Shown here in pieces: positions 34,620 through 47,300 of a stretch of DNA of 64,000 bases. Source of the stretch: Enchytraeus crypticus (taxonomy: Eukaryota; Annelida; Clitellata; Enchytraeida; Enchytraeidae); NCBI GenBank assembly GCA_905160935.1, contig CAJHZI010000371.1, positions 1,178,501-1,242,500 of the forward strand, given 5' to 3'. The first letter of the stretch is position 1. The number at the start of each line of letters is the position of its first letter. The position numbers and the translations under genes are program-made. The notes under the pieces were generated by a model. The model worked only from the letters and a program-made list of their open reading frames with translations. It made no database searches and was not told the DNA's origin.

Positions 34620-35885
34620 CTCTCTGGATCACTTTCTCTAGAAGCACCATCCGCTCTGTGATGTAGAACGGTGATGGGATACTTAGATACCTAGATTAGC
34701 TTATTCTTTGGTAAAAAATAGTTCAGTTTAACTACTTTTTTTAGTTAAAAGTGTAGCCTGGGTCTAGCTACTTTTCAGGTTCATGCTTATTATATACCCA
34801 AGCTGCAAGTTTACAATTGAGTGTCATCAGAAACATTCTCTTTTTCATGATCAAAAGGAGCAATGAAAAATATATGACCTTCATTTATTTATTTTAAATT
34901 ACTTTGATTGCACACTTTCTGTACTGGCTTTAGGTTAGTCTTATTTTTAGCCTTATACACCTGCTTATTTAGCAAATTGTAAGTCAGCGAAGTTTTGCAT
35001 TTTTATGTCAAAGCCTAATGTGTTGTTGTTCGTTTCTTATGCAGAACATACATATACCTGATTGATTTTGACAATTGTTCCAACTATAGTTGGATCATAT
35101 TGAATCTGGAGGAAAGTATTTTGAATTTTATTTTGCTTTCCTTTCTTCTAATTTGAATTTCTATTTTTTGAATTTCTATTTTTTGAATTTTTATTTCTAA
35201 TTTAAATTTCTGTTGCTAATGCAGAATTTCTATTCTGGGACATCATAATTTCCAAGCATTTATAACTCTCTGACAAAAGCTATAATTTCGTAAATTTACT
35301 TCTACATTAGTTAATTACATTTATAAGGCGTAGCCTATATATGGGCCTATATCAGTATAGTTGGTAACTTGGTGTAGGTATAGCTAGAGTCAGTTCATTC
35401 AAATATTTAGCAGTTGTCTTAAATTCATTGCTAATGTGTCCCGAATGGATTAAAGTGTTGTCATTTAAACGGCGAGTAATAATTAAGATTTCTGTCGCCT
35501 AAATTTGCTGCTCGCAATTCGAAATTATTAGTCGTCGCCGCCTGGTAACTGCACAAAAAGTTCACTATTTTAACATCGATGCGATAGATATCTAATCTAA
35601 TCTCCAGCAATGACGATACATTATACTTTACACATAAGAGAAAGAAAATAAGAGATAGCTGGGACGCTACAGTACGTAATCGCTAGGACGACGTGCTCGG
35701 GGTAAGGCCTGCGAGAGTTGGGTGAACAACTAGATGACAGCGCTGCGTTGTACTCTCTCCAATCTAAAACAGTACATAGAGTAAATCAAGATGTATCACA
35801 CAAATACACATCTAAGTTCCGCATGAGAAACTGTAACTATATCGGCTTTATACCATTTTTAAGATAACAAACATTAAATAAACAA
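34620..35885. other. Intergenic A+T-rich DNA downstream of the Ig gene
   Basis: No gene or repeat family was recognised. There are a few short internal repeats (ATTTCTATTTTTTGAATTTC around 35150-35200). Confidence 0.45.
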
Positions 35886-35891
35886 TTTATT
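35886..35891 (-). promoter_or_regulatory. Candidate poly(A) signal of the Ig gene
   Basis: AATAAA on the minus strand lies about 75 bp after the stop codon at 35966. Confidence 0.5.
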
Positions 35892-35965
35892 ATAGAGCTT
35901 AATCTATTTATATTTCGCTAATGTATCTTGTAGACCATGCTAACATCGAACTTGGACTTTTTTTT

Positions 35966-36240
35966 CTAAATTTGCATGTTAAAATATTCACCATGTTCCG
36001 ACTGTTGTCCGGCGTTAGAGCGAGTCAGTTGGTGATCCGAGGATTTATTTCCTTCTATCAATATGACCTTAGCGCGTGAAGTGTCGTTGTGCTGTTGATG
36101 ATGAAGAAGGTGTTGTGGATTGTGCTGGAAAGGTTGCTGACGGTAGAGTAGCTGTTGTTGATGCAGCTGCTGAATCTGTTCTAGCTGAGCTTTGGATGTG
36201 CTGAACCTGGCTTCAAGTTCTTGAAGTTCTCTGTCGATGT
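35966..36240 (-). CDS. Ig gene coding exon 8 (Gln/His-rich tail)
   Basis: The acceptor is TTGTTTAG, phase 1; only this frame stays open, ending at TAG 35966. It encodes a heptad-like helix ([20 protein letters not shown]), then Gln/His-rich sequence, then a polar end ([10 protein letters not shown]). Linkage to exon 7 over a 5.2-kb intron rests on phase and order. Confidence 0.7.
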
Positions 36241-36593
36241 CTAAACAATAAATGAATTGGTTCTATTTAACTAGACATTGTGAATGTTGATCAAGCAAAT
36301 CTTCTGTAATACACCATCATAAGTTACACGTCAGTTCAGTCTCATCTGCAAAAACTTGATATTGGCAATGTATCAAATTGGCGTCGAATTGTCCTCTTAG
36401 GCATGGAAGAATTACTCACAAATGAAGAATTTCAAAAAATAAATGCATCGATCTTGAAACTTTCCCATTTACACTGTACCCTACTGTGTCCGGTTTCTGA
36501 GATTAGACTAAGCAATAAACAAAGAAGGCATTGCACAACCATCTCATAAGAAATATAAATATATATATATATATATATATAGATATATATATA

Positions 36594-36634
<41 letters not shown>

Positions 36635-36674
36635 TATATGTATATGAATACAGTATATATATATATATATATAT

Positions 36675-36712
<38 letters not shown>

Positions 36713-36936
36713 GCTCTACGGGCTGCATTAAGGTTTGGTATGATCAAGAGTACCCTTAAGCTTGGATAAACTGGTCAATGAAGCGATCTGAAGAGAGCAT
36801 GACAGAGAAGAGTAAGTAGGAATATATTACAAGCACGTTTAACTTGTCATTTCATTTAACCACTAGAGAGAAATATAAATGCTATAATAAATAATAAAAA
36901 ATAGTAATAACAGTAATAATAATAATATTATTATTA

Positions 36937-36974
<38 letters not shown>

Positions 36975-37264
36975 AGGCTTGGGACTCCAAAATCTCTGGC
37001 AAAGCGCACTCGGAACTCCTCGAGAAGGCGTTAATCCCACAAGAAAAGGCCGGCTGCTTGCTGTTTCTACTCTTCATAGTGGTGACTGGTTGAAAGCCTT
37101 GCCTTTATCTTCCTGTGGCCTCCGCCTGGATGACGATGCAGTGAGAGTGAGGGGGGTCGGCACGGTTTTGAAAGTGGGGGGGGGGGGTCAAAGGGAAGAA
37201 AATGAAAATCAATCGCGAAAACGCAAGCCGCGACACTGCATAAGGAACTTAATTAAAGGAAGCA

Positions 37265-37359
<95 letters not shown>

Positions 37360-39987
37360 TATGTATATATTTATATATACATGTATATCCTATCGTAGTG
37401 CGCTGCTTATTGGCAGGTCCATGGTATATACTCCTCCACATACTTCTATCCTCCGCCTCTTTCTTCATACTAACATACGAATTAGTCATCAATTCATCCA
37501 GCATCCCAAGTCTCGGTCTTCTTCTCAGTGTCCCCCATACGACTAACACCATGGGGGTGCGAAAATAGTTTGAACTGTTTGAACATATAGGTTTTCCAGA
37601 CCCACTTATTCAAATAATGGAGGGGTATTGAAAATCAGAAATCCATCTCGGATAGATATAGTCCCTAAAATACATGAAATATATTTATTCCGTTATGGTT
37701 CTTTATCCCTGCAATGAAAAGCATTAGTTAAAACTTATTAAGACAAGCTAATATATGCTAGTAGAGCAAAGCAGGCTTACTTTCACACAAATAGGGTCTA
37801 ACCTTTTTCCGACTGAAGAATGATATACTAACTAATGACTTGAGATTATATCTTCAATAATAAGAAATAAATTACATTATCTTATGCTTACCTTATACAG
37901 CAATTGTTATTCTGATTAACTGATCGAATTACTTAAGCGCATTAATTATAGCCGAACGATTTAAGCGTTATTAGCTAAACAACCTAGAATATGCTAATGT
38001 TGTTCTAATAAAAGATAATTCATATTTTTGACAGACGTAACTCTTTAAATGCAAAAGTCAGACTGAATGCAGATTGACTCGGCAATGCATACAACTACAA
38101 GTCCATCCCTGGCTACTTTGTCTTGTGCCTCGCTACAGTCCGTTGAACAGAGGCTGAATCCAGACTAATTGCACGACATTAAGATAAGGAATTCAACTGA
38201 ATGACAGGATTGACTGTAAGGGCAGGGATTAACTGACGTCAGATTGAATTGACATCTGATTTGAATCAAATACTTGTTGGACATTTGGCTGGATTTGCAC
38301 TGTATTTTCTTACAACTGTCATCATGAAGTAGGCCTACATAGTGTTAACATGTTTCCATATCAGGACACAATCTGCTGTCTATACGAAAGTGCTGCGATG
38401 TCGTTGATCGTAGAACTCACGGATTTCCTTCCGTATTTCTCCTTTACTGTAATTATCATCTCTAATCTCTTTAGATATTTTTGCTCGCTGGCTCTCATTT
38501 CTCTTTAGAACAATGTATAAAAGCCACACAGTCATTTTGTGTAGCTGTTAGTGGCAGTGAAAGTGAATGAGAGGAGGAGCGGTGGGAAGAGAGGGGGTGG
38601 GGGAGGGGTGAAAAAGATTTGTGAGCTGTTGAGCCAGGTCGGTAAAGAAGAGAGTAATGTCTCATGGAAGGATGTGTGCGATAGGTGTGACTGTGATTAT
38701 CTTGAGATCATATCATTAAATTTGTATTAACAATTCTATCGCCTTCACTTGAACAACTATCCACATCTTGTACCTCTTGAATTCCTAATAAGTAAATCAT
38801 CTGCCAACACACAGAAAAAATCGGTTTTCAGCAGTCACTAACATTTTTCTGTATCAATTGAACTCCAATTTTTCTTAAAATATTACGTTACAAAAAGTTT
38901 CCTTGTATGTATTTTCTGTAATTTTAGGACCCAAAACAGGGGGGCCAAAGGTTCAGTGGCCTCGGTGGCCCCCCCCCCCGGTGTCGCCGTCCCTGGTGAA
39001 AGTAGCGGTTGGTCTTCGGCTGGGCTCTACTCTTTGTGAGCCACACAATTGTGTCTGCGGAGCATCGGTCAATGCACTGGGCACTCACGGCCTTTCGTGC
39101 ATGCGGAGCGTTGGCAGAATCGGCAGACTCCAGTATCTGAATGATCTGGTATGGTGTGCTCTAACTCGCGCAAATATTCCGGTCATAAAAGAGCCCCAGG
39201 GATTGAGCCTCTAGGATGGGAAACGACCGGACGGTGTATCTCAAATTCTTTGGGCAGAAGGCAAGTGTATTAGCTGGGATGTCATTGTGACGGATACATT
39301 CTCAGCAAGCAATCTCAGCCTTTCATGCGCTGCTGCTGACTCAGCTGCTGAAGCCGCTGCCAATAGGAAGACACTTAAATATGCCGTAGTCTCTAGGACC
39401 TACATCTTCCTGTCAATTGCAGGAAGATGTAGACATTGGGACATTGAGACATTGGCCAACATCAACTCTGCCGCGTCTGACTTCTTAAACGAATTAGGCA
39501 GGAGAACCAGTGCCATTACAGGCGACCAACATGAAAAAGCCTTTCTATGGCAGCGCCTATCTATCGCAATCCAGCGTTTTAATGCTGTATGCATTCGTGG
39601 CACATTGGCGAATGCGGCCTCCCAGAGCGTAGAGGAACTATTTTAAATATTTTTTCCTCTTTCTTTTAATTAAATAAAGTCCTTTTTTATCTTATATTTA
39701 GCCCAAGGCCTTATACAGTCCAGGGTAATAAAAAATAATAATAAAATAATAATAATAATAATAATAATAATAATCTGAGCGCACTTCTACCTCCCCGGGT
39801 GGTGAATAATCGCACTTATATCAACCATCATCGATAGCATATCCGACAGCGGATCAGTGTGTACGGGGTTCGAGTCCTGGGCTCTCCCGTCACTGACGTC
39901 ACTTTCTGACGTCGTAGAACGGGCATACATGATATCGAAGAACAAGAGATGCGACACTGAACGCGATAAAAATACTAATATATTCTA

Positions 39988-40038
<51 letters not shown>

Positions 40039-41919
40039 TGTAATAATAATAATAATAATAATAGTAATTCAACGTTTCAGTACAACACTATTAAATACAA
40101 TTTCGATTATATAATAATATTAATAGTAATAATAATAATAATTTTATGAGCCAAATAAAACAGGTCCCACTTCAATGCAATTGTTTAGGGGATGCTGGAT
40201 TATACAAATTGTAGGAACAGCCCTCTTTTCAGTATAGATGTATACCGAAAAGAGTGCCAGAAGTCAAGTAAGCAAATAAATGAGCACAGTGAGTATACAA
40301 AATGTAATTTCGTAGTTTTTTGTAACAATCAAATCCATGTCATAATATGGGAAATGCAAAATTGTACAAGGTTATTTATATACATGTGTATAGGCTGGAG
40401 CCAGTGGAAATGTCAGTAAAACTTTAAATAAGAAATTGCTTCATAATGAATTGCCTTCGAATTATAATCCTTCTTTATTGAATAGCGCTTCATTCTTTGT
40501 ATATAATTCTCGACACACATCGGAGTTTGTCCTATCGAGATTCAAACTTCTGTTTCATGAAAATTATATCGCCGTTCGCGGACCAAAATCTCGATGTCTT
40601 CAGCTAATCTTTAGATATTAATTAAAGTTCGAAAAGGATATCATGCATAAGATATAGGCCTACATGTATTTTACAATTATTATAACATTTAAGTTACTTT
40701 AAAATGTACTATATTGTGTAGATTATTTTGCATAGTTATTCTCTGTCGTTGCTTTATATGAATGTTTGACGATTGAAGTATTTCTACTAACTACTCTAAA
40801 GGATATCATGCATAAGATATAGGCCTACATGTATTTTACAATTATTATAACATTTAAGTTACTTTAAAATGTACTATATTGTGTAGATTATTTTGCATAG
40901 TTATTCTCTGTCGTTGTTTTATATGAATGTTTGACGATTGAAGTATTTCTACTAACTACTCTATGTATTTCTTTATAATTTTTATGTTTTACTTATTATA
41001 ATTTTAAAATTACTTTCATTAATGATCACCATAGTATGATTATTAATTTTATATATTTGTAATTTTCATTGGTTTTTAATGTTTTACTAAATATTTTGAA
41101 CTCAATTTATTTACCGCATAGTAGGCCTATGATAACTTGCTGTAGATTTGTAATTTTCTTTTTACGTATGTGAACTATAAAGAATAGTATGCATATCGTG
41201 AAGTTTTGTAGATAAATACACAAATAAAAAAGTGCAAAATGGATTAAATCACTTTGGATGATAGTTTTGGTAGTTCCAGAATTGTATTTAATGTTGTTTG
41301 TGTGTCTTTTTAGGCACACTAACTACATTAAATACAACTCTGAATATATTCTGTATAAGTAAATCCTGTCTAGCGTTATTGTAATTTTATATGCAAAGCT
41401 AACTTGTCATGCTATTACTACATAACCAGTGCCGTTGATAAATTGACAATAATTACATCGAAGTGATTTAAACCATGAAAATATTAACCAAACAGCTCCA
41501 TGTCGTCCTCATCTCTGCCGAGTCCATTTGCTGCCACGCACTTGTAGAAACCGTAGTCAGCGGGACCTAGGTCACTGATGCAGAGCGACAGGGTCAATGC
41601 GCCGTCTCCTTCTTCATAGGCTTCTATGCGATATTTGATGGAACTTGTGAGGCGCCGACCTTCCTTCTCCCAGTAGTTGTTAGCGTGAGGGAACGCTGTG
41701 ATGACGCAGTTCAGTATCGTCTCACGTCGCCTCTGTTTCTGACCCAGTCGCTTGTTCGGCATGAATATAATGGGAGGGACTAAAACGGCAACATCACATA
41801 AATTTTCAATTTATAATGGCTACTTCAAACAAAAAGTGAGTTTAAATTTTAGATTTAGAAGTGAATATTTTGAAAGATTCAATAGCTAAGGATTTATATA
41901 CAGTATATATATATATACA

Positions 41920-41989
<70 letters not shown>

Positions 41990-44096
41990 TAATGCACTGC
42001 CCACTGCCAGGTCCATGGTATGTAACGCCTCCACGCTTCTCTCTCTGTCTTCCGCTTTCCTCATCATGTCCACAGATGAGTGAATCCTTACATCATCTAA
42101 CATACCTAATCTCGGCCTGCATCTGCCTCTATTTCTTTCCGTTCTACCTTCAATGACCTCATTTAGTAGACTTTTCCCCCTCAAAATGCGTCCTATCCAA
42201 CTCTTCCTCCTATTTCTTTAATACATTTATCAATTGTCTATCTGTACCAACTCTCTCCAGAGTTTCCTCATTTGTAACGTTTTGAGTCCAGCTAATCCTC
42301 TCCATTCTCCTCCATTTCCACATTTCCAATGCCTCTAATTTCCTGATACATTCCTCCTTAAGGTCCATGTTTCACATCCATATAATAGCGTGGTCCTGTT
42401 AAGAACTGTTAACAAAAAGTCTAAAGCAAAACACAAAGATAACGATAGTGAAAGCCTTGGTTTAAGGCTTTCACTATCGTTATCTTTGTGTCTTGCTTTA
42501 GACTTTTTGTTAACAGTTCTTTCCTATTACCGAAGGCCACTTTTATTTGTGCAATCCAACTGCATATTTCAGTCTCACACTTCCCAACATCGGTTACAGT
42601 ATGACCCCAGTATTTGAAACTCCTTGTTCCAATTTCGTACCATTTATTGTGATATTAATTTCCGCTTTATTTTGGGACAGTCTCATCACTTTTGTCTTTT
42701 TGATGTTAATCTTCATACCGTATTTCAATGCCGTATCATTCAGCCTATCCATTAGCTTCTACAGTGTAGTCTCGCTGCCCGCTACCATTCCTTGGTCATC
42801 CGCAAAATCTTACATCTTGTATCAATTTTCCTCCTACTTTTATTCCTTCTTCCACGTCTTCCATGGCTTCCTCCATCATTGCCTCAGCGTAAATGTTCAA
42901 TAGCAGCGGCGAAATGCTACAACATTGTCTTACTCCACGTCCTATTTCACCTTCTTCTGAGTTATGGAGGTTACAGTACAATATTATATATATATATATA
43001 CAGGGTGAGTAAAAAAATGATAACACCTGCTCAAAGCTTGAATATCTCAGGCTATTGTTACTATTTTCAAACTATTTTCAAACCAAACTTTTACCAATTA
43101 CTGCAGGACTAATTTGTGATAGGGTGGCCAATTTTCATCCATTTTAATCTATAGATTGGCCAGATATACAAGTTTCAGCAGAGTAACCCCCCATTGTTTT
43201 ACCTGAAACTGGCGTTTGCTACAACGGTAAGGGCAAATTGCACTTCATTGGCGAGAAGGAAAAGGTGAACCCTCAGTATTACGATAATGCTTTACTTTCC
43301 GAGCTGTTTGATGATTGCTATGCTCTTCTACCAAATGGTTTCATCTTTCAGTAGGATGATGCTCAGACTCATGTTTCTCCCCATGCACATGAATGGATCA
43401 GCGAGAGAAATCCGCATTTCATGAAAAGGGCATTTTATATATATTTGAGACAAGTTTTAACGTTACTATCTCCGGCCTGAACAAAACAAATTTAGCCAAA
43501 TTTTATATTTCAAAAGAAGCGATCGCAGAATAATATTAGTAAGTAGGCCTAGAACTATATGCTATACTGTCTATTTAGGATTAATATTATTTCTGTAAAA
43601 CACAAAATATTTTAACATGCCAGACTCCCTGTTAGGATCCCAATATGGTGTACATAGGTGAAACGTTTAATTAACTGGATCACATACATGTAGCTGTTTT
43701 ATGAGGCATTGAAGGAACGATTGTACTTCATTATTAATTAAGTTCCTGTGACCTCTTTGTACGCATTTATTAATTCTGCAGTCTCTTCAGTTACTAGGGA
43801 AGCACAATTTTCTACTTCTTATCTTATCAATGAAGAGCTGTTAAGCCGTTGGAAGTTAGAAGTGGCACACTCTTTGACACTATCTGAGTAATAGCTTCGT
43901 GAACTGATACACCTAACGTCCGGTCGATCTCTAATTACATTACTCACTGTACTCCATAACATCGTTGACCAACTACACACTATCTCTCTCTATCAAACTC
44001 ACTCTCACTTTCTCTACCTCGCTCTGTCTCTCTCTAATTTTTTCTCTCTCTCTATGTAAATACATATAAGTATAAAAATATAAATATATAAATATT

Positions 44097-44143
<47 letters not shown>

Positions 44144-44327
44144 CCTAGTGCACTGCCTACTCGCAGGTCCATGGTATCTAACGCCTCCATTCTTCTCTGT
44201 CTTCCGCTTTCCTCTTCATGTCCACATATGAGTGGATCTTAAAATCATTTAAAATATCTAATCTCGGCCTGCCTCTGCCTCTATTTCCTTGTACATACAT
44301 ACATACATACATACATACATACATACA

Positions 44328-44361
<34 letters not shown>

Positions 44362-47300
44362 CATACATACATATATACATTATATATATATATATATATA
44401 TATACACTGTGAGTCAAAAAAAACATGTGCGCAGTCTCTCGCTCATAACTTTTGTATTAGTGAACCAATTTTTTAACTTCTTGCATAGGTATAATCAGGA
44501 AAACATTTGCAATAAAATAACATTAAGTGACTCTGTTAATTATTATTTTCTCGTTGAAGCAGTGCTTGAAAATATGTGCGACTGACAATATTCAGTGTAA
44601 GTAAATCAATCGCTACCGAATGTTTACAAATCCAGTGGAACTAACAATGAAACACACGAAACAAACAGTGTAATACAGCTACTGTCAACTGTCAAAGCAC
44701 ATGCTCAAAATGTCCTCCTTTGGCTCGAATACAAGCACGGAGACGCTTGCGCTACTCATCTTTTGCGTTGTCAATGACAGATTGCTGCATGTCTTGCCAA
44801 ACGTCCACCAGGCGTTGCTTCAACTCCTCCACGTCATTTATTTTCTTCTTTTCTGCACAATTTCTCTAATAAGCAATCTAGCCCTCCCAGAATCCATTTT
44901 TTGTTGGAAATTCGGCAATCAACCAATGTGCACCATCACCCTTTAGGAGGTACAAGTCTTTTTATGAGCGCGTTATCTTCATTAGTAAATACCATTTTAA
45001 AATTTCAACAAAAACAGACTATGTTTGTATAATCGTCTCTTATTATCTAAAATACACCAGAAGTGTCACAAAAACTAGATTTAAGATTAATACTTTTCTT
45101 CTTCTTTATAATTCTGAAAATATTTTCAAAATCGGTTAACAATTGTCAAAGTTGTGCACGAAATACTGCGCACATGTTTCTTTATGACTCACAGTGTATA
45201 TATATATACATATATCTGTCTATACACTACACACACAATTTCTCAAACACTCACACTCTAGCTCCCTTCACCGGTTCTTTTACATATTAATTTTTATTCT
45301 TTCATCATTCAATTAGAGATGGGAATCGAACCGTACCCGAACCGAACCGAACCCAAAAATCAGGAATTTTTGATCGAACCAAACCCGAACCCAGACTTTG
45401 ACCGAACCCGAACCCGAACCTCACTCGAACCCAGACTCTGACCGAACCCGAACCGAACCCGAACCCAGACTTCGTCCAAACCGGAATGAACCAAAATATT
45501 GAAGTTCCTTTCTCCTTAGCCAGCCTGACATTATATAAAGATAGTAAAAGCAATACAAATATATATTAGTTTTTGCATTTACATGTCTTACAGTATCCAA
45601 CAGCATATATTCAAGTAAGGCTGGTTCCGACACAAATTTAAAAATAATTTAATAACAGATAGCGATACAAAGGAATGGTAACGCTACAAAGGAATGGTAG
45701 CGGGAAGCGAGACTGGTCTACAGAAGATAGTGGATAATCTGAATTATATGGCATTGAAATATGGAATGAAGATTAACATCAAAGAGACAAAAGTAGTGAG
45801 AGCATCCCGGAATAGAGGTAAAGTCAATATTATAATAAATGTCACGAAATTGGAACAGGTAAGGAGTTTCAAATATTTAAGTCATGCTATAACAGATGAT
45901 GGGAAACGTGAGACTGAAATATATAGTAGGATTGCACAAGCAAAAGAAACTTTTGATAATAGGAACCTTTTAACAAAAATCCTAAAGACACTAAGATAAA
46001 GACAGCGAAAACCTTGGTATGGACTATGCTATTATATGGATCTGAAACATGGACATCAAGGAAAGAAAATATCAGGAAACTAGAGGCATTGGAAATATGG
46101 ATATGGAGGAGAATGGAAAGGATTAGCTGGACTCGAAAGGTTACAAGTGATGATTTTCTGGAGAGAGTTGGTAAAGACAGTTAATAAATATATTAGGATA
46201 TAGGAAGAGATGGATAGGACACATTCTAAGAAGGGAAAGTTTATTGAAAAAGGTCATAGAAGGCAGAATGAAAGGAAAAAGAGGCAGAGGCAGACCAAGA
46301 TTATAAATGTTAGATGATTTTAAGATCCACTCATATGGACATGAAGAGGAAAGCGGAAGACCGAGCAAAGTGGAGGCCTTACATACCATGGACCTGTAAT
46401 AGGCAGTGCACTAAGAGAGAGAGAGAGAGGGAGGGAGAGAGAATTACAAAAATCACTGGAATTTCAGACACTTATAGTTTGTTACTGGTTCAGTTAATAG
46501 CAAAAGGTATATATTATGATCATTTTTTCTGTGGAAGTACATGTGTTTATCAAATCGTCCTTATTTCACATTTTATGTTAATAAGTTGCACTTTGTCTCT
46601 GAAATATTGCATCAAATTTTAGACTAGACTTTTCCATTTAATTATAAACGTTTCTAATATACAGGCCTAGTGACAAAATTTATTTTTAAATGGATGAAGC
46701 ATTCTATTTTCTGGTTATAATCAAGGAGAATATTACAGATACTGTAAAAAAGTTAAATATCTATTTTTTGAACATTTTTTGTCAACTTATAGTATTTTAA
46801 GAAATGTACAGGAATAAATACCACTTCTCTCATTTTTTCATTGTCATATTTTTACTCAGGTGACAAATGTTTCAATTACTATGACTTCATGTATTTCTTT
46901 AAGCATATTTACCATAAACCATTTTAAACATTTATCATAACCATGATTATTATAAGTAATGTTAAACAATTGCAACATTATCCAAACCAAACCATTTAGA
47001 ACTCGAACCGAACTCTTGTGAGTTGGAAAGCAAGCCGAACCCGAACCGAACCCGAACCCTTGTTCTAACCGAACCCGAACCGAACCTAACTTTAATTTTC
47101 AACAAACCGAACCGAACTCTCAAATTGTCAACTGCTAACCGAACCTGAACCGAACCGAACTTTCATTTTCAACGACCGAACCGAACCCGAACTCTCAAAT
47201 TCATAAAATTCCCATCTCTACATTCAATCAAATTCCATTCTTCAATCAAATCAAATCAGAAATCAGCACATCATTTTATCATAAATGTATCCACTATATA

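Larger units (their letters stand above)
45314..47220. mobile_element. hAT-like non-autonomous element G, copy 1
   Basis: It is bounded by TAGAGATGGGAAT and its reverse complement ATTCCCATCTCTA, flanked by an exact 8-bp duplication (CATTCAAT). The outer 170-240 bp on each side are arrays of CCGAA/CGAACC units (45325-45490 and 46990-47200), all in the same sense. The interior contains a LINE fragment (45690-46441) and A+T-rich sequence. Only LINE-derived coding sequence was seen inside. The 8-bp duplication and TAGAGATG ends point to the hAT superfamily. Confidence 0.88.

Noticed and set aside
44293-44375. (CATA)n and other arrays as CRISPR-like repeats
   Set aside because: They are uninterrupted simple repeats with no spacers, in a eukaryotic genome.
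45694-45999. 101-codon plus-strand frame as a host gene
   Set aside because: It is LINE reverse-transcriptase sequence carried inside a hAT-like element.
45325-47200. CCGAA/CGAACC arrays as interstitial telomere repeats
   Set aside because: The unit is not the TTAGG or TTAGGG type and the arrays are confined to the arms of TIR- and TSD-bounded elements.
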